From Sipunculus nudus (lineage: Eukaryota; Annelida; Sipuncula; Golfingiida; Sipunculidae), in assembly GCA_026874595.1 (NCBI GenBank), contig JAPPUL010000069.1, positions 370,001-434,000 of the forward strand: a stretch of DNA of 64,000 nt, in the 5' to 3' direction. Of this stretch, positions 45,009-54,241 are shown piece after piece. A program made the position numbers and the translations under genes. Under the pieces are notes generated by a model, which made no database searches, had not been told where the DNA came from, and was given only the letters and a program-made list of their open reading frames with translations. Numbering within the stretch: the stretch's first letter is position 1; every line of letters begins with the position of its first letter.

Positions 45009-45254
45009 TTATCTTACAAGCTCTATTCCTGCTTTCTTTATTAGCCGCTTTACTGTCTCTGTCGGATTTGCTCCCTTCTTATACCAATCCAATACCTTCT
45101 CCCCATCTATACTACAAAACTTCTCGCCTAAAGGATTATACCGGCCCACTACCTCTATAAACCTTCCGTCTCGTTTGCTCCTTGAATCTGCTACTACCAC
45201 CCTGTAATAGGGCCGCTTCTTTGTCCCCACCCTAGATAACCGTATTTTTACCAA
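45009..45254 (-). CDS. rpsP: 30S ribosomal protein S16
   Basis: 81 residues, normal length. [20 protein letters not shown] is the S16 N-terminus, followed by [20 protein letters not shown] and [19 protein letters not shown]. It is an assembly protein of the small subunit. It lies after ffh with a 250-bp gap that carries a 13-bp repeat, and before khpA. Confidence 0.97.
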   Translation of the reverse strand: MVKIRLSRVGTKKRPYYRVVVADSRSKRDGRFIEVVGRYNPLGEKFCSIDGEKVLDWYKKGANPTETVKRLIKKAGIELVR

Positions 45255-45300
45255 CTCTTTCTTTGCCTCTTTTTATCTTTTATTTAATTTAACTTATCTT

Positions 45301-45365
45301 GCATACACTTGTTGCATACACTTGTTGCATACACTTATTGCATACACTTATTGCATACACTTGTT
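45301..45365. repeat. 13-bp tandem repeat, five copies
   Basis: GCATACACTT(G/A)TT is repeated five times exactly in register between ffh and rpsP. The rest of this 253-bp gap is AT-rich with no hairpin followed by a T-run, and I see no SRP RNA or tRNA in it. Confidence 0.95.
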
Positions 45366-45507
45366 TTAATACTTTATATTCTTATTTATTTGATAGTTAT
45401 AATCTCTTTATACTCCTCTCTCGTTTTACTCTTTAAATTCAAAAGATAATATATACCTTTTTAAAAAACTACTCTTATTTTTATTTATTAACATATATTA
45501 ACTATGT

Positions 45508-46830
45508 CTATTTTATGAGTTTTGATATTCCTTGCTTTTTTAGCTTCTTTATATGTTTTTGCATTGCTTCGTATTGTTTTATTAGTACGTTTACCTCTTG
45601 GATGCTTCGTCCGCTCCCTCGCGCTATTCTTAAGCGTCTGCTACCATTCAAAAGTTTTACTTCCCTTCGCTCCCGCTTTGTCATCGATAGCAATATTGCT
45701 TCCTTATGCAATAAAGATCTCTCTTCTAAACCTTCCATCTTTAATCCTCCTCCAAGCCCAGATGGCAACAGCTTCATAAGACCACCTATTGAACCTAGCT
45801 TCTTTAACTGCTTTAGCTGCATTAAAAGCTCTTCTAAATCAAATCTATTCTTTTTAAGCTTCTTTTCTCGCTTCCTAAGCTCATCAGCCTCTTCTGACTC
45901 AAGTGCGTTGCCCACCTTCTCTACCAGGCTTACTATGTCTCCTTTCCCTAGTATCCGTCCGACAAGCCGCTCTGCATGAAATGTTTCAAGATCTTCTGCC
46001 TTCTCGCCTACCCCTAGAAACTTTATACTCTTGCCTGTTACGTGCTTAAGCGATAAGGCTGCCCCTCCTCGCGCATCACTGTCAAATTTTGTTAGTATTA
46101 TCCCGCTTAGCCCAAGCTCTTTATCATAACGTTTTACCACTTCTACCACGCTTTGGCCCGACATCGCATCAGATACGAACAGTATCTCTTCCGCTTGGCT
46201 TTCTTCCTTTATCTTTACTAGCTCTTCCATCTTCACTTCGTCTATTGATAAACGGCCTGCTGTGTCTAATAGCAATATATGATAACCTTCTTCCTTTGCG
46301 TAGCTTACACTATCTTTACATATCCTTTCTGCCTCAAAACCTTTGCCTATTACATCATAATATTTTACTCCTACTCCCTCGCTTAGTACCTTTAATTGTT
46401 CCATTGCGCCTGGACGGTATGTATCTAGGGAGCTTACTAGTACTTTATACTCTCCCTTTAGATGTTTTGATAGCTTGCTTATGCTCGTTGTTTTGCCGCT
46501 CCCTTGAAGCCCTACTAACATTATTACCCTAAGACCTCCTCCTTTGCCAAGATTAAGTCCTTCTCCTTCCCCCATTACAGCAAGAAGTTTGTCGTGCACT
46601 ATCTTTATGAATTGTTCTGTTGGGGTTATGCTCTTTAATACTTTGTCCCCTAGTGCCTCCTCTTCTACTTTACTTATAAACTCCTTTACCACTTTGTAAT
46701 TTACATCCGCTTCGAGCAGGGCAAGCTTTACTTCTCGTATGCCTTCTTTTATATTTGTCTGGCTTAGTTTGCTATTTATACTAAGTTTCTTGCGGATCCC
46801 ACTAAATCGTTCCGTTATTACTTCTAGCAT
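45508..46830 (-). CDS. ffh: Signal recognition particle protein Ffh
   Basis: 440 residues. N domain (ERFSGIRKKLSINSKLSQTN), then the GTPase with P-loop MLVGLQGSGKTTSISKL (about 105-121), LDTYRPGAMEQL, LLLDTAGRLSID, TKFDSDARGGAALS and FLGVGEKAEDLETF. The methionine-poor M domain (about 320-440) ends with RIARGSGRSIQEVNVLIKQY, the SRP RNA-binding signature. It delivers nascent membrane proteins to FtsY. First gene of the block; its start is preceded by a purine-rich repeat tract on the minus strand. Length is at the lower end of the family. Confidence 0.96.
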   Translation of the reverse strand: MLEVITERFSGIRKKLSINSKLSQTNIKEGIREVKLALLEADVNYKVVKEFISKVEEEALGDKVLKSITPTEQFIKIVHDKLLAVMGEGEGLNLGKGGGLRVIMLVGLQGSGKTTSISKLSKHLKGEYKVLVSSLDTYRPGAMEQLKVLSEGVGVKYYDVIGKGFEAERICKDSVSYAKEEGYHILLLDTAGRLSIDEVKMEELVKIKEESQAEEILFVSDAMSGQSVVEVVKRYDKELGLSGIILTKFDSDARGGAALSLKHVTGKSIKFLGVGEKAEDLETFHAERLVGRILGKGDIVSLVEKVGNALESEEADELRKREKKLKKNRFDLEELLMQLKQLKKLGSIGGLMKLLPSGLGGGLKMEGLEERSLLHKEAILLSMTKRERREVKLLNGSRRLRIARGSGRSIQEVNVLIKQYEAMQKHIKKLKKQGISKLIK

Positions 46831-46905
46831 CTTTTTTTTTACCTTTTTTTTTGCCTTTTTTTACCTTTTTTTTGCCTTTTTTTGCCTTTTTCTAACCCTT
46901 TTGTG
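46831..46905. repeat. Imperfect poly-T/GCC tract between divergent genes
   Basis: Runs of 7-10 T alternate with GCC or ACC with a period near 10-11 bases (on the minus strand, A7-10 then GGC or GGT). It occupies the entire leader of ffh and most of the space to the lipoprotein gene start. Each GG with flanking A is a potential weak ribosome-binding site for ffh. Long homopolymers here are likely to vary in length. Confidence 0.85.
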
Positions 46906-46948
46906 CATTTTTTTAAGTGTTCCTTCTGTAGTTACTTTTATGATGTTT

Positions 46949-49432
46949 ATGTCAACAAAATCTACTCCTTTAATTTTAACTCTTTTTATCACTATCTTTC
47001 TCTTCTCTTGTTCTGCTCAGAAGCATATTAAGAAAAAGAAGACTCCACAAGATATACAAATCAATAATATTAAGGCTCTTGATGACTCCTTTTATAGGGC
47101 TAGCCTTACTCAGAAACAAAGGATTATTAAGTTTATTATTAGTAACGCTCAGTCGCATAAATCCATCTTTATTGCTATTAGAGCTGCTTTATTTCAACAA
47201 GATTTTGTCCCAAAAAAACATAACAAAGACTCGTCTAACAAAGACTCGTCTAATAAAATAAATAATAATCCTCAGTTACTTAAACGTTTGCAAAAAAAGA
47301 ACTCTTTACAAAAAGAAAACCCAAAAAAGAACTCTTTAAAAACCCTTACTCAAAAAGAACATCGTAGCATTGTTAAGAATATTAGACAGCAGGGCCTTAT
47401 ATTGTTTGACTTCTTTAGAGGGTTTGCTCTTTATAATGATGTCTCTATACCTTTTTATGCGCATCTTGATAAATGGTTCTTGGAAAACCCTTTGATCATT
47501 ATTAAGCAAATGGGTCTTGAAAAACAATATAAGGACTTCTTACAAAAACGTTCTCTTCAGGGCAAAAGAAATACGTTCTATACCAAGTTCCCTCTTGAGT
47601 TTATTTTTGAATCCAATATTTATGACTTAATCTTAGCAAACTTCTATAACAAGAAAATGCCTCCTTTAACCGCTTTTTGGGCTGTTTGGCTTGTTGGGTA
47701 TAAAAATGATGTCGACAAAATTCCTTTCCTTGTTAATATACTAAAAAATAATAAATTCCCGCTGCACAATGTCATCCACATAATTGCTCTTTGGTCTCTT
47801 AATAAATTCTATTATTCTCATTTCGACGGCTTTAAGATTAATTTCATAAACAACGAAAATCCTTACTTGCAAGAACTTGCTCTTATTAATTTCCCTTTGC
47901 ATTATAAAACCATTGATGACAGGTTCTTTAATAGGCTATATAGCGATGGCTTTTCCTCTCACTTCAAGATTGCTTTAATTTGGACTTTATTGAAAGCTAA
48001 ACAATATAATGCCATTTTTGAATGGATTATTAAATCTAGTAACAAAAAACATAGCCCCTTGGTTACTCTTTACAAGATATACTCTGTTAAGTATATTAAT
48101 CCGAAGACTATACCTTCTTTCGTCATTAACTCTCTTTATAGCGACAACAAACTCCTTAGTAACGCTGCTTTTAATGTCATATATGATATCGGAAAACCAA
48201 GTATTGCACAAGCTTTGTTTCCTATTCTAAAACTATCTACACCTTCTGAATTACAAATCCGTACCATGGAACTCCTTGCTAAATGGAGAGTATATGACTC
48301 TATCCCGCATATTAAAGACCTTATTAATCGCTCGATTCTTCAACATAAAAAGATTAAAGCTAATAAAAACAAAAAAGGAAAAACAATAGACTCTAGACCA
48401 ACAAAGTTAGCCAAGAATAGCAAGAATAATAAAAATAATATACCCCATTCAAGTATAGTCTCTAATGCTATAAAGACTTTATTTCATATCGGGCTTTTTG
48501 ACTCCTTCTTTCTTGATATTCTATTTAATGACGACTACAACCAAGAACAAAAGATTATTACTGTTAACGGGATTATGAAACTTGATAATCTAAACAAGCA
48601 CAAAGAAACAATCTTTTCTAGCCTTAAAGCTTTTTATTCACAGTATCTTACTTCTGAAAAACCAGCTTATTCTTATAATAAGTTCCCTCAATTTAGAAAC
48701 ATTTTAACCGCCTTTGCAAGCAAAAGAGACCTCGATACCATTTTTACACAAACTGATTCTATACTAATTGCTGAGGCCATTTATACAGTTCCGCACTTTA
48801 TAAAGGATTTTGACCAAAACTTTAACTTCTTATTTGAAATACTTGGAGAAACTAAATCATTTAAAATACAGGTTGCCATAATTAAAACTATATCTAAGCT
48901 TAAACTTGAACAGGGACTAAAGCTCTTTATTAATATTTTGACTTCTAAGCAAGCTAGTAATCCCCTTAAAGTACATGCCCTTTTGGCATTAGGCAAAACA
49001 AAGAATAATGCTCCTATATCTCTTGTTATATCGTTTCTTTCTTCAACTGATAAGAATCTTAGAATTGCTGCTTTGAAAGCTCTTGTTTATATTAATTCAA
49101 TGCGACCTATAGATAGATTAGAAAAAATATATTTGCGTACCCGAGACCATAACGAAAAACTTGCTATCATATTCACTATCACCATGATTAACAATATCAA
49201 AAGCATTAACAAAAGGTTTATTGAATACATTGTAAGTCGGGCTTATGCTCGGCAAAAGCAAAATAAAGAGTTCTTACTTGCTTTTATTAAAGCTATTACT
49301 ACAGATGATAAAGAGGCTCTTAAGTTAGTTCGGTTCATAATTATAAATACCAGGACAAGCGATAAAGCTAGTGTTAAACATTTTCTTACAAAAGATAAAA
49401 CTGATAAAACTGACAAGGGAAATAATAGCTAG
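46949..49432 (+). CDS. HEAT-repeat lipoprotein
   Basis: 827 residues from ATG 46949. STKSTPLILTLFITIFLFSC is a lipoprotein signal with lipobox LFSC. The frame is open back to 46739, but that part overlaps ffh antisense; ATGs at 46940 and 46943 are alternatives. After a Lys/Asn-rich linker with KDSSNKDSSNK, most of the chain is paired helices of HEAT type, clearest at LKVHALLALGKTKNNAPISL and LRIAALKALVYINSM. It is probably an envelope scaffold; HEAT lipoproteins are frequent in spirochaetes. The tail carries DKTDKTDKGN. It is followed by another exported protein on the same strand. Confidence 0.82.
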   Translation: MSTKSTPLILTLFITIFLFSCSAQKHIKKKKTPQDIQINNIKALDDSFYRASLTQKQRIIKFIISNAQSHKSIFIAIRAALFQQDFVPKKHNKDSSNKDSSNKINNNPQLLKRLQKKNSLQKENPKKNSLKTLTQKEHRSIVKNIRQQGLILFDFFRGFALYNDVSIPFYAHLDKWFLENPLIIIKQMGLEKQYKDFLQKRSLQGKRNTFYTKFPLEFIFESNIYDLILANFYNKKMPPLTAFWAVWLVGYKNDVDKIPFLVNILKNNKFPLHNVIHIIALWSLNKFYYSHFDGFKINFINNENPYLQELALINFPLHYKTIDDRFFNRLYSDGFSSHFKIALIWTLLKAKQYNAIFEWIIKSSNKKHSPLVTLYKIYSVKYINPKTIPSFVINSLYSDNKLLSNAAFNVIYDIGKPSIAQALFPILKLSTPSELQIRTMELLAKWRVYDSIPHIKDLINRSILQHKKIKANKNKKGKTIDSRPTKLAKNSKNNKNNIPHSSIVSNAIKTLFHIGLFDSFFLDILFNDDYNQEQKIITVNGIMKLDNLNKHKETIFSSLKAFYSQYLTSEKPAYSYNKFPQFRNILTAFASKRDLDTIFTQTDSILIAEAIYTVPHFIKDFDQNFNFLFEILGETKSFKIQVAIIKTISKLKLEQGLKLFINILTSKQASNPLKVHALLALGKTKNNAPISLVISFLSSTDKNLRIAALKALVYINSMRPIDRLEKIYLRTRDHNEKLAIIFTITMINNIKSINKRFIEYIVSRAYARQKQNKEFLLAFIKAITTDDKEALKLVRFIIINTRTSDKASVKHFLTKDKTDKTDKGNNS

Positions 49433-49471
49433 AATAACCTAAAAGTATAGTAATATACAATTCTACATTAC

Positions 49472-49507
49472 AAAACCAAAAACAAAACCAAAAACAAAAC
49501 CAAAAAC
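49472..49507. repeat. 12-bp tandem repeat, three copies
   Basis: AAAACCAAAAAC is repeated three times in the 125-bp gap between the HEAT lipoprotein and the next exported protein. It is on the A/C-rich strand like the surrounding genes. No promoter or terminator was recognised beside it. Confidence 0.9.
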
Positions 49508-49557
49508 AAAGCACCTTATAGTTAAGATATCTTTAATATAAAACGAAAACTATATAT

Positions 49558-50694
49558 ATGTTTACATATAAAAAGAGCTTTGGTTCTATTTTAATATTTC
49601 TGATATTATTACTTGCTTTATTCTTTACGTATGAGAGCCTTAGTGCACTTGATTATTACACTATACCAAGTCCGTCTGAGAATGATAAATCTATCTTATA
49701 TGCTCCATCCATTAAAAACCATTTCTTAATTAAAGAAGATATTAAAGACCCCAAAACTCTAACTCTAAGATTATTAAGGCCCCAAATACCTCTATCTAAA
49801 CTAATAGCCTCTTCCCTTTCCCAAAGTACCATAACTTACTTGAATAATTATAAACCCGCTAATAATAATGAGAATGACACAAAAGAACTTAATACTTTAA
49901 AGGAGATGCTTGTACAAGCTTTAAATAAAATTATTGCAGAAAACAACTTGTTCTCAAAAAGTGATATATTAGATTCTACCAAAATATCAGACTATACGAT
50001 ATCTCTTATTGAAGAATATGAAGCAACGAAAAATACAAGTCAGAGGCACAAAGTTATGCTAAACCGTATGATATTAAACGATGCTTATGATGAGATTGCA
50101 GGTTGGAAAAAAGATAGCGACCCTATGGTTCTTTTAAAATGGTCAAGAACTATTAACAAGGGAGAATTGCCTTATAAATATCTAAAAGGATTGCATATAT
50201 ATCCTATTAAAAAAGAAAGTAACGTGTCTTTAGAGATTAATTATAAAAACTCTGTAAATGTCTTTAGACTAAATACTATAAGTACTATTTACACCCATGA
50301 TAATAAATCCTCATTTACTATAGAAAATGATAGCGTAAAGCAACAAAAAAACTCAAACCCTACCTTATACAGTAAAGGAAACAAAGTCTCAAACAGATTT
50401 CATCTAAGCATGAAAATAACTGACAATGTTTCAAATGATAATGAAAGACTTGAAATATATTCTAATATACATTTTACCATAAACCCTAAAGACGGGATTA
50501 TAACTAATAGATCTTTTGTAGGGTTTGCTCGCAGTATACATGAAAACACCGCTCAAAGTCAATTTATACTATTAAAAGGCAAGATTACGGGGCCTATAAA
50601 CAATGCTCAAATTAAAGGCTCGCTTAAGGATATAGACAGAAACACCCTTGGTAGCTTTCAAGCTAACATAAATCTAATACAACTTATACAATAA
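49558..50694 (+). CDS. Exported protein of unknown function
   Basis: 378 residues. A hydrophobic segment at about 10-30 (SILIFLILLLALFFTYESLS) acts as signal peptide or anchor. The middle is helical (LKEMLVQALNKIIAENNLFS). From about residue 220 the sequence is beta-rich with many Asn/Ser/Thr (VSLEINYKNSVNVFRLNTIS), ending with FILLKGKITGPINNAQIKGS, which looks like a periplasmic beta-sandwich. I do not recognise a family. It follows the HEAT lipoprotein on the same strand and is convergent with greA. Confidence 0.72.
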   Translation: MFTYKKSFGSILIFLILLLALFFTYESLSALDYYTIPSPSENDKSILYAPSIKNHFLIKEDIKDPKTLTLRLLRPQIPLSKLIASSLSQSTITYLNNYKPANNNENDTKELNTLKEMLVQALNKIIAENNLFSKSDILDSTKISDYTISLIEEYEATKNTSQRHKVMLNRMILNDAYDEIAGWKKDSDPMVLLKWSRTINKGELPYKYLKGLHIYPIKKESNVSLEINYKNSVNVFRLNTISTIYTHDNKSSFTIENDSVKQQKNSNPTLYSKGNKVSNRFHLSMKITDNVSNDNERLEIYSNIHFTINPKDGIITNRSFVGFARSIHENTAQSQFILLKGKITGPINNAQIKGSLKDIDRNTLGSFQANINLIQLIQ

Positions 50695-50724
50695 TATACG
50701 ATATGAATTGAGAAAGCTAAAAAG

Positions 50725-53568
50725 CTAAGCTGTTATCTGCTTTGCAAGCTCTATGTCTTCAACTCTATACCGCTTCTCAGCACCTGCATACTCAAATACA
50801 AACTCCTCACTTTTATTATTACCTAGCAAAGCTTGTCCAAAAGGCGACTTATAAGATATTATACCCTTCTCCAAATCTGATTCCCATTCCCCTAAAACAA
50901 CATATTCTTCTTTTTCATTGCTATCCAAGTTTGTAAGTACAACTCGCGTTCCAGGCGATACTACATACGTCTTTACATTTTCTCGTCGCAGTATCTTAAC
51001 CTTGCTAAGGTCTTCTGTTAACCTAGAATACATCTCTTGTAAGTGCTTTTGATGTTCAAGTGCTGCTGTATAATCTACATTCTCCCTTAAGTCGCCAAGC
51101 TCTTTTGCTATTCCTATTGCTTTGCTATTATTTGGTATCTCTACATTTACTATATGTTGCAATTCTTTTTGTTTCTTATCGAAGCTTTCTTTTGTTACAA
51201 GAAAATCATGTATACTGCGGGTTGAGCGTGATAAGTCATCAAGTAAGGACGGAAAGGTTTCAAATATGTTTGTTGACAGGTAAGCTTTGTTTTTATCGTC
51301 AAGAAGCGATATCCCATTTATAATTGCTATTATCTTTCTTCCATCGGATGCGTTTATTAACCCTTTTATATTTAGGGCGTCTTTAAACACATTGTCTTTT
51401 ACAAGAAAATCTACTACTTGATTAAAAAGCTTGCGGCTTAGTTTATTTACTCCCACCTTCTTAGCCATAACCGCACGGCTTATTATATCAAGACAATGAA
51501 ACAAATTAAATACCAATTTACCCCGCTCTATACTAAGCCTCTCCATCAATTCAACATCTGTAAGTAGTATCTTACATAACCAGAAGTAATTCTCTACGTT
51601 ATTTCTATATCTATCTATTATATAATTTATCCCATCTTCCAAAACATCGTACTTCTCTGCTTTTACTAATTGCTCAATTATTAATCCATAACTCTTTGTT
51701 ATATTTCCATCCTTCAAAAGCTCAAGTAATACTACTTCCCATTCCGGATCATTCTTCTTTATTATATCTATTATGTCTTTTTTAAATATACTATCTCCTA
51801 GTGTACTAAACGAATTTATCAAATCTCTTTTAGAAGATAAGACCTCATAGGGGTTTAGTTTTAATTCAAATGCTATGCTTGGATTGTCTTTCTTTATTTT
51901 TCTAAGCAACAAGAAACTCTTTATGTTCTTGTCATCTATTGTCAGCTTGTTATTTGCTACCTCTACAAAATAGTTTATCATCTGTTGAAAGGCTTCTGTA
52001 TTTACTTCGCTACTATGTTTTAAATAATCCAACATTATTGCTATCTTGCCATCTAACGTATTATCACTTTCAAAGTTACTATAATTCTCTTCTTCAAACG
52101 ACAAAGGCTTGTCTCGTAAAAAATATAAATCTCTTTTATATAATGAGTTCCCAAACAACGAGCTTGTCTTCATTACCTGCTTTGCCTTGTTCCACCACTT
52201 TGTCCAGCTGCTTGCCGGTATTATATCCAACATCTCTCTTTTTATCTCTTTCATCGTTATTATATTATTATAACTTTTCAATATCACTATAAGTGTATTT
52301 TTTATGCTCTCTCCATCCATCTTTGCAAACTCTTCTACTCCACTTTGTTTTCTTATCCAAAGATGATCATCTCCTATGCTCTTTAACGATGTTAAGACTA
52401 TTTTTAATGACATCTTATGGTTTTGCTTGCCATGAAAATCTATTATTAGATAATCCTCTCGGCACTCCTTTATTACTCCTATCCCCCAACTACGATGGTG
52501 TACATAGCACCCTTCGTCAAATACTATATACTTTTGGAAAGTTTCAAGCGATTCTTTTAGATTTGTACTAAAATCTTTTATTCCTGAGCGCTCAAGATAA
52601 TTGTCAAGCTGATTATGCTCTGCGTACTTCAAACTGAGCACCTCTATAAGCCGTTCACGCAGTTCTCTATCTTGGGGCTTACATAATAGCATTTTTTTCA
52701 AGATCAGTATTGCACTATCATAATCATTCCGCTCTAGATAGGGAATTAACAATAAACCTAGTAGCTCATATGTCTTGTCTGGAAAGGTCTTTACTAGTTC
52801 AGCCTGTATGTCTATAAAATAATCCAAGTCATCTTCTATCTTGCTAAGCAAGCCCATCCATATTTCTTCTATCGTCTTTAATGGCGATTTTACACTTTTG
52901 GAATAACGCTTTAATGCCATCTTATAATAAAAGATGCTTTGCCCTTCTCTCTCATCCTCACCTGCTCCCTCCCCTACTTCGTTTTCATAATAATCTCCAA
53001 GCTTGTAAGGCGTGTCTCCACTCTCATAATCTACCTTCGTTATCCGCTTCCAAACACCCAGAAGACCTTCTTTATTATCTGTCTTCTCATAGGCTTCTTC
53101 AAGCATCTTTAGTGCAAATTTATTCTCTCCGTAATATAGCGCCTTCTCTGCTAAATACTCTACTACTTGCCATTTACTTCCTTCCTTGAATAAGCTTATT
53201 ATTTGGTATATATAATTGTCGTCTATTATCTCTTGCTCGTATGTTAGTATCCCTGCTATGTATAAGCCCATTATACTCTTTGGAGAGTTTTCTACATGTT
53301 TTACACATAAATTACGTAGACTTTCACTAATCCCCTCTTTGCCCGCTTCTTCTATCAATTTGTCAAGTTCTTCAAAATTACTCTTATTATAATTACTTAT
53401 TGTAGTTCGGGTCCATTTCTCCTCAGTCAGTTTCTCATAAACCTCCTTCAGCAATGCATGCTCTTCTAATAATTCCTCATTATTTTCAAGCTCATTGTTT
53501 TCAAGCTCTTTTTTTATGGATGGTATATTACCTTCCTCTGCAACTACTTCTGGCATTATTTCCCTCAT
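50725..53568 (-). CDS. greA: Transcription elongation factor GreA with long N-terminal extension
   Basis: 947 residues; ordinary GreA is about 158. The last 155 residues are the Gre core: the coiled-coil finger with GDLRENVDYTAALE at its tip and the FKBP-like C-terminal domain (YKSPFGQALLGNNKSEE). It reactivates backtracked RNA polymerase. The preceding 790 residues are helical repeats, with a beta domain near 345-395 (GCYVHHRSWGIGVIKECRED) like a Tudor/CarD-type module that could touch polymerase or nucleic acid. Long GreA proteins of this plan occur in spirochaetes and chlamydiae. It is convergent with the 49558 gene, 30 bp away. Confidence 0.9.
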   Translation of the reverse strand: MREIMPEVVAEEGNIPSIKKELENNELENNEELLEEHALLKEVYEKLTEEKWTRTTISNYNKSNFEELDKLIEEAGKEGISESLRNLCVKHVENSPKSIMGLYIAGILTYEQEIIDDNYIYQIISLFKEGSKWQVVEYLAEKALYYGENKFALKMLEEAYEKTDNKEGLLGVWKRITKVDYESGDTPYKLGDYYENEVGEGAGEDEREGQSIFYYKMALKRYSKSVKSPLKTIEEIWMGLLSKIEDDLDYFIDIQAELVKTFPDKTYELLGLLLIPYLERNDYDSAILILKKMLLCKPQDRELRERLIEVLSLKYAEHNQLDNYLERSGIKDFSTNLKESLETFQKYIVFDEGCYVHHRSWGIGVIKECREDYLIIDFHGKQNHKMSLKIVLTSLKSIGDDHLWIRKQSGVEEFAKMDGESIKNTLIVILKSYNNIITMKEIKREMLDIIPASSWTKWWNKAKQVMKTSSLFGNSLYKRDLYFLRDKPLSFEEENYSNFESDNTLDGKIAIMLDYLKHSSEVNTEAFQQMINYFVEVANNKLTIDDKNIKSFLLLRKIKKDNPSIAFELKLNPYEVLSSKRDLINSFSTLGDSIFKKDIIDIIKKNDPEWEVVLLELLKDGNITKSYGLIIEQLVKAEKYDVLEDGINYIIDRYRNNVENYFWLCKILLTDVELMERLSIERGKLVFNLFHCLDIISRAVMAKKVGVNKLSRKLFNQVVDFLVKDNVFKDALNIKGLINASDGRKIIAIINGISLLDDKNKAYLSTNIFETFPSLLDDLSRSTRSIHDFLVTKESFDKKQKELQHIVNVEIPNNSKAIGIAKELGDLRENVDYTAALEHQKHLQEMYSRLTEDLSKVKILRRENVKTYVVSPGTRVVLTNLDSNEKEEYVVLGEWESDLEKGIISYKSPFGQALLGNNKSEEFVFEYAGAEKRYRVEDIELAKQITA

Positions 53569-54241
53569 TACATTTCTTTTTTTTTAGCTATATGTTTTAT
53601 ATATATATATGTTTATATGTTTGTTATTAGCCAATATAAAACAAGCATACTATATTTTTATAGACCTACTCTTTTGACCTACTCTTTTGTCCCTTTTATT
53701 TTTCATAATATATTTTTATAATATATTTTACGCCCACAAACCCCATAAAACACTTGTAGTCTCAGCATTAGAAGATTTATTTAATAGATACTTTCGTTTG
53801 ATACACCGCTTTTTATACTCTTTATACTCTTTATTGAATTTTTAGGCTCTTTTTAGGCTCTTTTTAGACCCTTTTTAGGCTCTTTTTAGACCCTTTTTAA
53901 CCCTCTTTAGACCCTCTTTAGACCCTCTTTAGACCCTCTTGCCTTGCTCCCTATATTAAAAGTAACTTCTTATAACGTTCTTGTCAAGTCTGTCATACCT
54001 ATTTTACTAAAGATTTTTATCTGTTGAATATCGGCTTATTATTATTGTTCATTAAAATATATAATTAATCTTCTTTAGCCCTTTTTTTATAAGCTTTTGA
54101 AAGTTATATTTATCCCCTTTAGTATATAGATGTATATAGATTAAGTTTTTTTAACTATATTACTTAATTTTTAGTTGTTTGTATATTATTATATTAATGC
54201 CTTCGCAAAATACTTGTTTAGATTTGAGTTTGAGGTTTTAT
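53569..54241. other. Long divergent intergenic region
   Basis: This 670-bp stretch separates greA (minus) from nrnA (plus). It is strongly AT-rich with a TA-dinucleotide run near 53597-53610, an 11-bp repeat block at 53839-53938, and smaller repeats (CTTTTGACCTACT near 53680; TATACTCTT near 53815). GAGG at 54232-54235 is the nrnA ribosome-binding site. It should contain promoters for both genes. I see no ORF, tRNA or structured RNA. Confidence 0.55.
53839..53938. repeat. 11-bp degenerate tandem repeat, about nine copies
   Basis: Units alternate between TTTTTAGGCTC, TTTTTAGACCC and TTTAGACCCTC, nearly all 11 bp apart over 100 bp (one step is 12 bp). Similar unit length to the 19001 repeat. 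The units are pyrimidine-rich on the + strand and would place short T-runs on one face of the helix at each turn. Confidence 0.9.

Noticed and set aside
45255-45507. SRP RNA or tRNA gene between ffh and rpsP
   Set aside because: The gap is AT-rich sequence plus a 13-bp repeat; no GGAA tetraloop hairpin or tRNA T-loop was seen.
46739-46948. N-terminal 70 residues of the longest frame of the HEAT lipoprotein
   Set aside because: This part overlaps ffh antisense and is Phe-rich; the signal peptide with lipobox starts at ATG 46949.
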